From: Silvimonas soli
Lineage (GTDB): Bacteria; Pseudomonadota; Gammaproteobacteria; Burkholderiales; Chitinibacteraceae
NCBI RefSeq assembly: GCF_030035605.1
Contig: NZ_CP106736.1
Coordinates: 124,001-188,000, forward strand
Reading direction: 5' to 3'
DNA: 64,000 nt
The position numbers and the translations under genes were made by a program. The notes below the pieces were generated by a model, which was not told the origin of the DNA, did not search any database, and worked only from the letters and a program-made list of their open reading frames with translations. Positions 52,895 to 61,978 of the stretch are shown here, piece by piece. Within the stretch, counting starts at the first letter, position 1, and every line of letters starts with the position of its first letter.

Positions 52895-53632
52895 TTACCC
52901 GGCCAATGCCAAGGCATCTGCGCCCGCCGCGATCCGCATCGGGCTGGCCGGATCAGTCGCTGCCCGCCATATCGCTTTCGCCACATCCTGCGCGCGCGTC
53001 ACTGCCGATGACTGCGCCCATTGGGCAAACACCTGCTGTGCCAGCTCGGCGTAGGCCTGCGGGATGCCATCCTTCATCCGTGATTGAGCGTTTTCACCAA
53101 ATCGCGTTTCCGGAGCCCGACCAGGAAGCACCAGGCCAACCCGGATATTGAATGGCTGCAGTTCCAGCGCCAGCGACTCAGTAAACGCATTTACCGCGGC
53201 CTTGCTGGCGGTATAAACCGCAAGCAGCGGCAGTGGCAGCAATGTCACGCTCGACGTCACATTGACGATCACGCCGGCCTTGCGTTGCCTGAACTGCGGC
53301 AGCACGGCCTGCGTCATTGCTATCGTACCCAGGGTATTTGTTTCGAACACCTCACGAGCGGTTTGCATGGCGATGCCCTCAAGCGCGCCTAACACCCCGA
53401 TCCCGGCGTTATTGACCAGCACATCAATTGGTCCGGCTGCTTCAACGGCATGGCGAATGCTTTGCGGGTCGCTGACATCAAGGGCGATTACCCGCAGGTT
53501 CGCGCTGGCTGGCAACAGGTCTGTGCGTGGCGTACGCATGGTGGCGATAACGGTCCAGTTGCGGTCCAGAAAGTAGCGAGCGGTTTCAAGGCCAAAGCCG
53601 GATGAACATCCGGAGATCAGAATGGTTTTCAT
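52895..53632 (-). CDS. Short-chain dehydrogenase/reductase (classical SDR)
   Basis: The 245-residue protein has the nucleotide-binding 'ILISGCSSGFGLETARYFLD' (TGxxxGxG type, residues 4-16), 'VLVNNAGIGVLGALE' (NNAG), Ser in 'VNVTSSVTLLPLPLLAV' and the catalytic 'YTASKAAVNAFTESLAL' (YxxxK). The substrate is not inferable. The ATG at 53632 is chosen because the Rossmann motif follows; the frame opens from 53830 inside the neighbouring gene. It is divergent from an AraC-type regulator across 100 bases and is probably its target. Confidence 0.9.
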   Translation of the reverse strand: MKTILISGCSSGFGLETARYFLDRNWTVIATMRTPRTDLLPASANLRVIALDVSDPQSIRHAVEAAGPIDVLVNNAGIGVLGALEGIAMQTAREVFETNTLGTIAMTQAVLPQFRQRKAGVIVNVTSSVTLLPLPLLAVYTASKAAVNAFTESLALELQPFNIRVGLVLPGRAPETRFGENAQSRMKDGIPQAYAELAQQVFAQWAQSSAVTRAQDVAKAIWRAATDPASPMRIAAGADALALAG

Positions 53633-53732
53633 GGGGGATTCCAGAGAGTGGTTGGCAGCACCAACACGATAGATCGCAGCAACCGGACTTGCTACACTCA
53701 TAAATCCAGATTTCATTTGCAAGAGTCCAATC

Positions 53733-54674
53733 ATGGTTGATCCTCTCACCCAAGTCGTTGCGCTACTGCAACCAGCCGCAACCGCAGCAAAAATGGTCAG
53801 CGGCAGCGGACGCTGGCGGGTCCGGCGCACGGAATCCGGCCAACCGTTCTACTTCGTCATTCTTGAAGGGTCTTGCCGCCTTGCGTTTGATGGCAGTGAA
53901 CCTCTCGCCCTGCAGGCAAACGACTTTGTGCTGATCCCGGCGGCGTACGACTTCACCATGTCCAGCCTTGAGCCCGTGACCGCTGAAGACGCGCAAGCTG
54001 CACCCGTTGCCTTGGCCGACGGCAGGTTCAGACTTGGCCCGCCCGATGCCAGGCCAGATGTGCAATTACTGGTGGGTCACTGTGTTTTTGGTTCGCCAGA
54101 TGCAGCCTTGCTGGTATCGCTGCTTCCGCAGCTGGTGCATGTTCGGGGCGAGAGTCGGCTAACGACCTTGGTGCAACTGGTGGGCGAAGAATCCCGCGCG
54201 CAAAGACCAGCACGGGATGTCATTCTGTCCCGCCTGCTGGAGGTGCTGTTTATGGAAGCACTACGCTCCACAGCGGGCACGGCCGCATCGCCCGGACTGC
54301 TGCGTGGGCTGGCCGACGAACGCCTGGCAGTTGCGATCCGGCATATGCACGAAAGCCCTGCCCAGGCATGGACCGTTGCCCAACTGGCCAATGAGGCCGC
54401 GCTCTCGCGCTCTGCCTTTTTTGAGCGCTTCAGCCACACCGTGGGGGTCACACCGATGGATTACCTGCTCTCCTGGCGCATGGCCATGGCCAAAAATCTG
54501 CTTTGGCGCCAACAACTCGCCATTGCCGAAATCGCCGACCGCGTGGGTTATAGCTCCGCCAGCACATTCAGCGTTGCTTTCACCCGCCACGTCGGCCTGT
54601 CGCCAGCGCGATATGCGCGCGAACAAGCGCAGTCGCCAGTCACACCAGAGCCCGAAGCCGTAGCGCTGGGCTGA
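53733..54674 (+). CDS. AraC family transcriptional regulator
   Basis: The 313-residue protein has an N-terminal cupin-type sensor ('GQPFYFVILEGSCRLAFDGS', 'NDFVLIPAAYDFTM', about residues 35-90). The C-terminal double helix-turn-helix (about residues 205-300) shows 'WTVAQLANEAALSRSAFFER', 'PMDYLLSWRMAMAKNLL' and 'AEIADRVGYSSASTFSVAF'. The cupin type resembles regulators adjacent to and controlling oxidoreductases. It shares a 100-bp divergent spacer with the SDR gene. Confidence 0.92.
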   Translation: MVDPLTQVVALLQPAATAAKMVSGSGRWRVRRTESGQPFYFVILEGSCRLAFDGSEPLALQANDFVLIPAAYDFTMSSLEPVTAEDAQAAPVALADGRFRLGPPDARPDVQLLVGHCVFGSPDAALLVSLLPQLVHVRGESRLTTLVQLVGEESRAQRPARDVILSRLLEVLFMEALRSTAGTAASPGLLRGLADERLAVAIRHMHESPAQAWTVAQLANEAALSRSAFFERFSHTVGVTPMDYLLSWRMAMAKNLLWRQQLAIAEIADRVGYSSASTFSVAFTRHVGLSPARYAREQAQSPVTPEPEAVALG

Positions 54675-54741
54675 AAACGCGCCCGCAACGCGGAAACTGC
54701 CATTGGCGCTGGTACAATGGCGGATTGAATGAGCTTCCTGG

Positions 54742-55452
54742 ATGTTTGTGATGACGCTGCAACCGCTTGACGATACCGAATTCGACCGCCTCGATACCTT
54801 TTTGATGTGCCCGCGCACGCCAGAAGCCACCATGGATCTGGAAATGCTGGACGGTTTCCTGGTGGCGCTGACCATCGGGCCGGAAGAAGTCCCCGAGGAT
54901 GAATGGCTGCCCGCGGTATTTGACGGCCATGTACCCGAGTTTTCGGATCAGATTGAAGCCGACGACATTCTGGATCTGATCCGCCGCCACGCTGCCACAA
55001 TTCGTCAGGCGTACTCGGTGAAAAGCCGCAGCAATATGGGCGAAGAGCCGCTGTACTACCCGTTGATCCTGAACGACGAAGGGATGGACGAAAAGTGGCA
55101 AGACACCGTTGGCCAGTATTGGGCTGCAGGTTTTCACGCCGGGATCGCCGTGCGCGAAGAGCCTTGGCAAGCCTTGATGGACGAAAGCGATGATTTCTAT
55201 GATCTCATCGCTAAAATCCTGGTGGTCGAACTGGGCCATGACCCGGATAACGAAGACGAAAAATTCACCATCAAACAGCGCGAAGAACGGCTGGATGAAC
55301 TGCCTTGGCTGGTCGAAGAACTGATGTTCCTGTGGCTGGAAAAGAAGTTTGGCAAGGTAGAAACCGTCAAACGTGATGACGCCAAGGTGGGTCGTAACGA
55401 CCCTTGCCCTTGCGGTAGCGGCAAGAAATTCAAAAAGTGTCACGGCGCCTGA
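54742..55452 (+). CDS. YecA/UPF0149 family protein with SEC-C zinc motif
   Basis: The 236-residue protein has a UPF0149 domain ('LDTFLMCPRTPEATMDLEML', 'DGFLVALTIGPEEVPEDEWL') and a C-terminal SEC-C metal-binding tail 'VGRNDPCPCGSGKKFKKCHG' that resembles the SecA zinc tail. Many Asp/Glu residues make it acidic. The molecular role is not established; it may bind ribosomes or SecA partners through the zinc tail. A start at 54751 is also possible. Confidence 0.87.
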   Translation: MFVMTLQPLDDTEFDRLDTFLMCPRTPEATMDLEMLDGFLVALTIGPEEVPEDEWLPAVFDGHVPEFSDQIEADDILDLIRRHAATIRQAYSVKSRSNMGEEPLYYPLILNDEGMDEKWQDTVGQYWAAGFHAGIAVREEPWQALMDESDDFYDLIAKILVVELGHDPDNEDEKFTIKQREERLDELPWLVEELMFLWLEKKFGKVETVKRDDAKVGRNDPCPCGSGKKFKKCHGA

Positions 55453-55568
55453 TTGGTGTCGGCCTGCGCCCCGGCGATGACTCGTCGGGGCTGCGCATGA
55501 CGCAAAGTACGCATCTGTTTTATCGGTAATCCAAACTTTTCCATCCTACTTTTTCAGACCGGCTGCCC

Positions 55569-56408
55569 ATGTACCGTCTCGTGATTCAGGCTCCAGAAGT
55601 CGACACCCCCAACCTCAAGCAACTGGCTCGCCTCTCTGGCGCAGGTGAAATCCAGGCTATCCATCAGCAGGCTTTCCGGCTGATCGGTGCCGATATCGCC
55701 AACGAAGAAGCCGTCGCCGATTTCTGCGAATCCGCTCAATACGATTGGGCGTTTATTCCGGAAGACCATGGCGTACGCGATATTGGTCTGGTGGTGATGG
55801 ATATGGATTCGACGCTGATCACCATCGAATGTATTGATGAGATCGCCGATATGGTCGGCATCAAGCCACAGGTTTCGGAGATCACCGCCGCCGCCATGCG
55901 TGGCGAAATTGATTTCCGCGAAAGCCTCACTCGCCGCGTGGCTTTGCTGGCCGGGCTGGACGCCAGCGCCTTGCAGCGCGTTTACGATGAGCGCCTCAAG
56001 CTCATGGCTGGAGCCGAGGCCATGCTTAAGGGTTTTCAGGCCGCTGGCGCCAAGACCTTGTTGATCTCCGGTGGCTTCACGTTTTTCACCGAAAAACTGC
56101 AAGCCCGGCTGAAGCTCACCCAGACCATTGCCAACGAGCTGGAAATTGTCGATGGCAAGCTCACTGGCCGCGTGCTCGGTGACATTGTCGACGCCGAGCG
56201 CAAAAAAACCGAGTTGATCCGCATGCGCGATGAACTCGGTTTGCGGGCCGACCAGGTTGTGGCCATGGGCGACGGTGCCAACGATTTGCAGATGCTGCAC
56301 GCAGCGGGTTTTGGGGTGGCATGCCATGCCAAGCCGAAAGTCCAGGCCGAAGCGCCGTACTGCATTAACCATGTCGGGCTGGACGGCGTACTTAATTATT
56401 TCTTGTGA
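55569..56408 (+). CDS. serB: Phosphoserine phosphatase SerB
   Basis: The 279-residue HAD enzyme makes serine. 'LVVMDMDSTLITIECIDEIA' (nucleophile Asp near residue 79), 'GGFTFFTEKLQARL', 'KKTELIRMRDELGL' and 'VVAMGDGANDLQMLHAAGFG' are the four SerB motifs. The N-terminal ~70 residues form a weakly conserved ACT-like domain. A terminator follows the stop. Confidence 0.96.
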   Translation: MYRLVIQAPEVDTPNLKQLARLSGAGEIQAIHQQAFRLIGADIANEEAVADFCESAQYDWAFIPEDHGVRDIGLVVMDMDSTLITIECIDEIADMVGIKPQVSEITAAAMRGEIDFRESLTRRVALLAGLDASALQRVYDERLKLMAGAEAMLKGFQAAGAKTLLISGGFTFFTEKLQARLKLTQTIANELEIVDGKLTGRVLGDIVDAERKKTELIRMRDELGLRADQVVAMGDGANDLQMLHAAGFGVACHAKPKVQAEAPYCINHVGLDGVLNYFL

Positions 56409-56450
56409 TGGCCGGACATTTGATGGCTCGCCTGTAGTCGATATGGTCCG

Positions 56451-56480
56451 AAAAAAGCACCGCGTTGTCGGTGCTTTTTT
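56451..56480. terminator. Bidirectional terminator between serB and the EAL gene
   Basis: AAAAAAGCACCG and CGGTGCTTTTTT form a 12-bp stem around CGTTGT. A/T runs are part of the stem, so it works on both strands. Confidence 0.92.
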
Positions 56481-56512
56481 CATTGCAGCTGATTAACCTC
56501 ACCGCTTGGGTT

Positions 56513-58138
56513 CTAAGTCTCAGGTGTGACGCGCACATCGCCGGGTGTGGCCATCGTCTTTTCTCTACCCAGAAAAGCCAGAAATTCGGTTGCGGGCAGC
56601 GCTCTGGCAAATAACCAGCCCTGCCCGTATTGCACACCGCGCAGAGCCAGCCAGTCCGCCTGCGCCTGGGTTTCGATGCCTTCAGCCACCAGTTTCAAAT
56701 TCAAACTGCGGCCAATCTCGACGATGTGCGGCGCCACGCTGGCGGAAACCGCCTCAGTCCCCACCGTATCGATGAACGATTTATCAATCTTCAGCGCATC
56801 CACCTGAAAACTCTGCAGATAAGACAACCCGGAGTAACCGGTGCCAAAGTCATCAATGAATACCTGGTGGCCAGCATCCCGAAAGGCCTGAATAACAGAA
56901 CGAGCCGTTTCTGCATGCATAAACCCGCGCTCGGTTGCCTCGATGCAAATCTGCGCCGGGCCGATTTCAAATGCAGCAAGTTTTGGGGTCAATAGCTTCA
57001 GAAACCGGGTGGATGCCAGATCAATGGCGGCCAGATTGATCGAGATATACAAGTCAGTGCGGGTCTGCAGCAAGGTGGCCATCTCGGCGCAGATGATCTC
57101 CAGAATTTCATCGGTCATCGGCTGGATCAGGCCAGACTCCTCAGCGACCGGTACAAACAAGTCCGGGCGTACCAGATTGCCGCCCGCCTGGCGCCAGCGC
57201 ACCAATGCCTCTGCGCCGATGCAACGGCCAGTGCCCAGTTCAATGATGGGCTGATAATGCACTTGTAGTTGCTTGCGCCGGATTGCATCGCGCAACTGCC
57301 CAGGCAACGAGAATCGCCTGCGCACGATCCACAGCAAAATGGCTGCCGCCAACAGGCCGCACGCCACGCCAACCGGCAACCAGATTGTCAACGTGCCATA
57401 CCAGTGCCGCAGCAGGTTAACCGAGGGTTCGCCAGCCACGACGGCAATCGGCAACACGGAGGACTTCGCCACGACGTAGTAGTTACCGTCCTCCAGATTC
57501 GTAGAGGGATGGCTAAACGCCCGCAGCAGATAGACGTGATTGGCATTGCGCCACGCCGCTACCACCTCTGTGCCATCCCGATTGACCACGCCGAGCGATA
57601 AATCGGCATAGTCGCTGATCACGTCTACCAAAGATTCCGGGTCGATCAGGATCGCGGTTTTTTCGGTCGCCACGACCATCATCGGGTTGCCGGTGCGCTC
57701 CAGATCTTTGGCTTGCAGCCAAACCCGGTAACGGGTGCCTTTCCAGGTTTCCGGCCCAAGAATAACCTCGTGTTGCAGGTGCCCCAGCATGGCGCTGCAT
57801 TCAACTCCGCGCTTTTTGTCCAGGTCCATGATGTCCCGAACGTAGCGATGGTTAATGGCAATTCGCCGCATATCAAAGAGGTATTCATCACTGCAAGGCT
57901 CGGAGGTGAGCCCATCCATTTGCACCAGTGCCTTGCGTGCGTTGTCGAAAACCACCTCCACGCGCGCCAGGCCGCGCTGGGCATAAAGATTGAGCGCGTC
58001 GTATTCTTTTTGCTCGGCTCGCTGCTCTGCCACCAATGTCGCAATAGCTACCGGCACAATGGCCACGGCAATCGCGCCCAATATCACCAGAACTACAAAG
58101 GAGTGGCGTAATCCGCCCGGAGTCGACAATTTCAGCAT
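56513..58138 (-). CDS. CSS-motif EAL-domain c-di-GMP phosphodiesterase
   Basis: The 541-residue protein has an N-terminal membrane helix (about residues 14-36), a periplasmic CSS-motif domain with a Cys pair ('TSEPCSDEYLF', 'RGVECSAMLG') and a second helix (about 250-272). The EAL domain has all the catalytic motifs visible: 'GAEALVRWRQ', 'SINLAAIDL', 'CIEATERGF', 'IDDFGTGYSGLSYLQ', 'ALKIDKSFID' and 'LVAEGIETQ'. It should hydrolyse c-di-GMP, with periplasmic redox or disulphide state as the likely signal, as in E. coli PdeC. It is convergent with serB. Confidence 0.93.
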   Translation of the reverse strand: MLKLSTPGGLRHSFVVLVILGAIAVAIVPVAIATLVAEQRAEQKEYDALNLYAQRGLARVEVVFDNARKALVQMDGLTSEPCSDEYLFDMRRIAINHRYVRDIMDLDKKRGVECSAMLGHLQHEVILGPETWKGTRYRVWLQAKDLERTGNPMMVVATEKTAILIDPESLVDVISDYADLSLGVVNRDGTEVVAAWRNANHVYLLRAFSHPSTNLEDGNYYVVAKSSVLPIAVVAGEPSVNLLRHWYGTLTIWLPVGVACGLLAAAILLWIVRRRFSLPGQLRDAIRRKQLQVHYQPIIELGTGRCIGAEALVRWRQAGGNLVRPDLFVPVAEESGLIQPMTDEILEIICAEMATLLQTRTDLYISINLAAIDLASTRFLKLLTPKLAAFEIGPAQICIEATERGFMHAETARSVIQAFRDAGHQVFIDDFGTGYSGLSYLQSFQVDALKIDKSFIDTVGTEAVSASVAPHIVEIGRSLNLKLVAEGIETQAQADWLALRGVQYGQGWLFARALPATEFLAFLGREKTMATPGDVRVTPET

Positions 58139-58476
58139 GAACCTGGGTTTCTCAAAATGTGCCTGCGCATCGAAACGGACGCGTCCACAGCAAACCAGAT
58201 AAATACCGGTTTCCCACGCCCCTTACATTCATAGCCAGCCGCGGGCCTCCCTGCCTGGAAAATGCAGCCTCCGGGAGCAGTGCCAATACCCTTGAGGTTC
58301 GATAAAGGTCGGTACCTTTTGCGCTTGCCCGGCATGACTGCGGAATGGCTGGAGGGCTTACCTGCCAAACTTCACAGGTACCATTGCGGCGCAAGATGGC
58401 CTCAAGCCGCAGGGCGACGTATCATGCGCACGCTGGCATTGCGCCATCTGAACAACACAGCACAAACGAGCTTTTG
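58139..58476. other. Intergenic region between the EAL gene and the SUI1 gene
   Basis: This 338-bp divergent spacer has no gene. A frame on the plus strand is open from 58345 into the SUI1 gene but shows no family homology before 58477. Inspection for a c-di-GMP (GEMM) riboswitch found no match to its conserved core on either strand. No confident promoter was found. Confidence 0.5.
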
Positions 58477-58836
58477 ATGAAAACACCCTCATCCAGCGGC
58501 CTGGTTTATTCGACCGAACACGGCAGCATGTGTCCGGACTGCCGCCAACCCCTAGCGCAGTGCAGCTGCGGCAAAGCCACACCCACTGGTTTTGCTGATG
58601 GCGTGATACGCGTGTCGCGGGAAACCAAGGGCCGTAAAGGCAAAGGCGTGACGCTGGTCAAAGGCGCGGTGCTGGACGAAGCGGCACTCACCCAATTGGC
58701 CAAGCAACTGAAAACAGTCTGCGGCTCAGGTGGCACCGTTAAAGACGGCGTAATTGAAATTCAGGGCGATCATTGCGATCAGGTGTTGGCGCTGCTCAAG
58801 AAACAGGGCTTGGCCGCCAAGCGCGCTGGCGGTTAA
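58477..58836 (+). CDS. yciH: SUI1/eIF1-like translation factor YciH
   Basis: The 119-residue protein has an N-terminal Cys cluster ('SMCPDCRQPLAQCSCGK') and a SUI1 domain ('GVIRVSRETKGRKGKGVTLV', 'LKTVCGSGGTVKDGVIEIQG'). YciH is a bacterial eIF1 homologue that can affect start-codon selection in vitro. The ATG at 58477 is chosen because the Cys motif follows. Its stop overlaps the stop of the convergent EamA transporter by three bases (TTAA at 58833-58836). Confidence 0.9.
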   Translation: MKTPSSSGLVYSTEHGSMCPDCRQPLAQCSCGKATPTGFADGVIRVSRETKGRKGKGVTLVKGAVLDEAALTQLAKQLKTVCGSGGTVKDGVIEIQGDHCDQVLALLKKQGLAAKRAGG

Positions 58837-59708
58837 ACGGCCATGCCCCGCAAGCGCGGGCCAAAGACGTTGACCAGCAAACCGAGCATGACCACCGCAC
58901 CGCCGAGCCATTGCATCGGCGCCAGATGTTCTCCCAACGCCACGGCAGCCGAGATCACGCCGATCACCGGCACCAGCAGGGTTAATGGTGCAATCTGCCG
59001 CACCGGGTGATGCGCCAGCAATTTGCCCCACAAGCCGTAACCCATGCAGGTGGCAACATAGGCGAGATAAAAAATTGCCAGCACGCTACTCAAGCCAGGA
59101 TTGGCCAAGCTGGCAGAGATGCGTGCGGGGCCTTCCAGACACAGCGACAACACAAAGAACGGAATCGGCGGCACCAGTGCGCCCCACACCACCAAGCTGA
59201 GCGGATTAACCTGACCAATCCCCTTGATCACCAGATTGCCGCCAGCCCAGGACAATGCTGCCAATAGCGTCAGCACAAAGCCAAACACGGATACACTTCC
59301 CGCCACACCGCCCAGCCCGATCAACGCCAGCCCCACTGCTGCAACGATCATGCCCAACAGGTTATGCCAGCGCACGGGCTCGCTGAAGATCACTGCCGCC
59401 AGCAGCACGGTAAAAAACGCCTGTGCCTGCAAAACCAGCGAAGCCAAGCCAGCGGGCATGCCGACATACAGCGCTGAAAACAGAAATACAAACTGTCCCA
59501 GGCTAATGGTCGCGCCATAAGCCACCAGGCGGGACCACGGAATCTGCGGGCGCGGAATAAACAATACGGCGGGGAAAGCCACCAGCGTAAAGCGCAAGCC
59601 GCCCAGCAGCATCGGCGGCACGCCGTGCAGGCCCACTTTGATGATCACAAAGTTGATGCCCCACACAAACACCACCACCAGCGCCGATAGCCAGTCTTTT
59701 ACAGACAT
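58833..59708 (-). CDS. EamA (DMT) family exporter
   Basis: The 291-residue membrane protein has ten predicted helices in two EamA repeats. The first starts 'WLSALVVVFVWGINFVIIKV' and the second 'LALIGLGGVAGSVSVFGFVL'. Such drug/metabolite transporters export amino acids or related metabolites; the substrate cannot be read. The ATG at 59708 is preferred because homology begins there; the frame opens from 59849. It is divergent from the DUF2946 gene. Confidence 0.9.
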   Translation of the reverse strand: MSVKDWLSALVVVFVWGINFVIIKVGLHGVPPMLLGGLRFTLVAFPAVLFIPRPQIPWSRLVAYGATISLGQFVFLFSALYVGMPAGLASLVLQAQAFFTVLLAAVIFSEPVRWHNLLGMIVAAVGLALIGLGGVAGSVSVFGFVLTLLAALSWAGGNLVIKGIGQVNPLSLVVWGALVPPIPFFVLSLCLEGPARISASLANPGLSSVLAIFYLAYVATCMGYGLWGKLLAHHPVRQIAPLTLLVPVIGVISAAVALGEHLAPMQWLGGAVVMLGLLVNVFGPRLRGMAV

Positions 59709-59825
59709 ACCGCAAATTCCGGAAAAAAGGCGTCCAGTATGCGCCGCCACCGTCTGCACCACTATCCCGCAAATGCAGGTCCGTCTAGAATCCGCAACAC
59801 CGTTGGCATTCGCAGAATTCATCTC

Positions 59826-60224
59826 ATGCAGCACTCCGCTCGCTGGCACGCTCCTTCGCGGTGGCTCTACGCCATCCGGCTAGCGCTGTTCGCGATTTTG
59901 CTCAATGCCGTTGGCCCAACCTTCAGCCAGCTACACGCAGCGCGCCAGCCAGACCTGGCCGCGACGCTGACCATTTGCAGTGTCGATAGCACCCGGGCGG
60001 TTCAACTCACTCAGCGTGGCCGGGCACTGAATCTGCTACAGCTGTTGAGCAAGCCTTGCCCGCTATGCGCATTGCAATTGGGGCCGGGTTTGTTGCCCAT
60101 GATCTGGCAGTGGCCTGTTTTGAGCCTGCAAGCGCTGGTGCTGGCGCAGCCGACCGTATCCAATGCGCCGCAAGTATCCATCATTGCCTTGCCACCAGCG
60201 CGCGGGCCGCCAGCGCAGAACTGA
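59826..60224 (+). CDS. DUF2946-like protein
   Basis: The 132-residue protein has an N-terminal hydrophobic segment (about residues 15-35), a central region with 'LTICSVDS' and 'KPCPLCALQLGPGLLP' (CxxC), and a Pro/Ala-rich C-terminus with two more apolar segments. The layout is that of DUF2946, which is often found beside copper chaperones. A PCu(A)C chaperone gene follows 151 bases later, consistent with a role in copper handling. The family call is moderate because conservation is low. Confidence 0.7.
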   Translation: MQHSARWHAPSRWLYAIRLALFAILLNAVGPTFSQLHAARQPDLAATLTICSVDSTRAVQLTQRGRALNLLQLLSKPCPLCALQLGPGLLPMIWQWPVLSLQALVLAQPTVSNAPQVSIIALPPARGPPAQN

Positions 60225-60375
60225 TTGCCCAGAGTGGCACGCTCAGCCATCACCCGTTTTCATGGATTGGCTTTGCTGATTGCCGACTACCGCAGCAGAT
60301 GCGGAGACCTGACACATATCGTGATGCCTAGCCGTGACCTTGATCCCCGCCGGCATCTCAAACTGGAATCGACCC

Positions 60376-60867
60376 ATGTTGAACTTCGTCAGACAAATTC
60401 TGCGCCCGCTGCTACTCAGCACCGCGCTTTGCGCGTCTTTCGCGGCCACCGCTGCACAACCCGCTGCTACAAATGCAATCCAGGTCGAACACGCCTGGTC
60501 TCGCGCCACACCACCTGGCGCCGCTATCGGAGCGGCCTACTTCGAGATCACCAATAACAGCAAAACCGCCGACACCCTCATCGGCGCCAGTAGCCCGGTG
60601 GCCGCCACAGCCAGTGTGCATGAAATGAAAATGGCCAATGGCATGATGCAAATGCGGGCCGTACCGCAGTTGCCCCTGCCCGCCCAGGGAAACATCAGTT
60701 TCAGCCCGCAGGGATATCACGTGATGCTCAACGGACTTAAAGCGCCGCTTAAAGAAGGTAGTCACTTTGCCCTGACCTTGCAGTTTGCCAAGGCAGGAGC
60801 GATCAGCGTTGATGTAGTCGTTCAAGCGATGGGCGCAGCGGCAACGGATATGTCGCACCAGCACTAG
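60376..60867 (+). CDS. Periplasmic copper chaperone PCu(A)C
   Basis: The 163-residue protein has a signal peptide (to about 'ATAAQ', residue 28). A PCuAC domain follows with the Cu ligands: His/Met in 'SVHEMKMANGMMQMRAV' and 'GYHVMLNGL', the H(M)x10Mx21HxM pattern. 'HAWSRATPPGAAIGAAYFEI' is typical of its start. It carries Cu(I) to oxidase assembly factors and so could serve the cbb3 oxidase encoded in this window. A His-rich end (MSHQH) may bind metal. A frame from 60334 is longer, but its extra N-terminus lacks a signal peptide. Confidence 0.92.
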   Translation: MLNFVRQILRPLLLSTALCASFAATAAQPAATNAIQVEHAWSRATPPGAAIGAAYFEITNNSKTADTLIGASSPVAATASVHEMKMANGMMQMRAVPQLPLPAQGNISFSPQGYHVMLNGLKAPLKEGSHFALTLQFAKAGAISVDVVVQAMGAAATDMSHQH

Positions 60868-60911
60868 TTACGCAGCCTGCGTTTTAAATGTCGATCTGAC
60901 TGATGGCACAC

Positions 60912-60951
60912 AAAAAAGGGCAACCAAACTGGCTTTGGTTGCCCTTTTTTT
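60912..60951 (+). terminator. Rho-independent terminator after the PCu(A)C gene
   Basis: AAAGGGCAACCAAA and TTTGGTTGCCCTTT form a stem of about 14 bases with a small loop (CTGGC), followed by T. It lies about 45 bases after the stop. Confidence 0.9.
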
Positions 60952-60979
60952 GCGCCCGCCACCACACACCTGAAAATGT

Positions 60980-60999
60980 AATGAGAATGATTTGCATTT
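60980..60999 (+). promoter_or_regulatory. Fur box upstream of efeU
   Basis: AATGAGAATGATTTGCATTT resembles the 19-bp Fur consensus (GATAATGATAATCATTATC), including the 'GAGAATGATT' core. It lies about 57 bases before the efeU ATG in an otherwise AT-rich stretch. Iron repression of efeUOB is expected. Confidence 0.7.
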
Positions 61000-61055
61000 T
61001 TAAAATATTCTGAATAATATTTCGCGATTATTACTCCCTTGCGGAATATTGCTCG

Positions 61056-61886
61056 ATGCTGGTCCCTTTTCTCATCATGCTGCGCGAAGGCATGGAAGCC
61101 GCACTGATCGTCGGCATCATTGCCAGTTATCTCAAGCAGTCCGGGCGCGGCCGGTGGATGTCTATGGTGTGGGCCGGCGTGGGTCTGGCATCCGTGCTTT
61201 GCCTGGGCGTGGGCTTTGCCATCAACGCCGCTGAAGGCGAATTTCCGCAAAAACAGCAAGAGCTGTTCGAAGCCATTGTCGCCGTGATTGCCGTGGGCAT
61301 CCTCACCTCTATGGTGTTCTGGATGAAACAAGCGGCGCGCTCCATCAAAGCGCACTTGCATGACTCCATTGATGCCGCGCTGAACAAAGGTAACGGCCAG
61401 GCGTGGGCGCTGATCGGCATGGTGTTCTTTGCCGTCGCACGTGAAGGCCTCGAATCTGTCTTCTTTTTGCTGGCGGCATTTCAGCAGGATGTCGGCATCG
61501 CGGCACCCATCGGCGCCTTGCTGGGGCTGGCTGTCGCCATTGGCTTGGGAGTAGCCCTTTACCAGGGCGGCATCCGGCTGGATCTGCGCAAGTTTTTCCG
61601 CTGGACCGGCATCTTCATCATTTTTGTAGCGGCGGGTTTGTTATCCGGAGCGGTCAAGGCTTTTCACGAAGCGGGTTTGTGGAATGGCCTGCAAGACACG
61701 GCATTTAATCTGACCGCCATTCTGCCTTCGGGCAGCACGCTAGGGGTGATTCTGGGTGGCGTTTTTGGTTATCAGGATGCACCGGCGGTAGGCGAACTGC
61801 TGGCTTGGGTACTGTTTCTGGTTCCCGCTTTGTATTTCTTCCTGGCTGGCAACAGGCAGCCAAAAACCGCAGCGCGTCCGGCCTGA
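61056..61886 (+). CDS. efeU: Ferrous iron permease EfeU (FTR1 family)
   Basis: The 276-residue membrane protein has seven helices and the two REGxE iron motifs: 'REGME' (near residue 10) and 'REGLE' (near residue 130). It imports iron across the inner membrane in partnership with EfeO and EfeB. The frame is intact; in E. coli K-12 the gene is frameshifted. The ATG at 61056 has a purine-rich GGAATATT upstream but no strong Shine-Dalgarno sequence. efeO follows 92 bases downstream. Confidence 0.94.
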   Translation: MLVPFLIMLREGMEAALIVGIIASYLKQSGRGRWMSMVWAGVGLASVLCLGVGFAINAAEGEFPQKQQELFEAIVAVIAVGILTSMVFWMKQAARSIKAHLHDSIDAALNKGNGQAWALIGMVFFAVAREGLESVFFLLAAFQQDVGIAAPIGALLGLAVAIGLGVALYQGGIRLDLRKFFRWTGIFIIFVAAGLLSGAVKAFHEAGLWNGLQDTAFNLTAILPSGSTLGVILGGVFGYQDAPAVGELLAWVLFLVPALYFFLAGNRQPKTAARPA

Positions 61887-61978
61887 GCCCGGTGCCAGCG
61901 GCTGTAATTTGGCAATAAATCGTTAGCAGTCATTAAGTATCAATATCAAAACAAAATAAACTCGCGAAGGAAATCAGC

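Noticed and set aside
58139..58476. c-di-GMP (GEMM) riboswitch upstream of the EAL gene
   Set aside because: Neither strand shows the conserved GEMM core, so the resemblance is limited to GC-rich stems.
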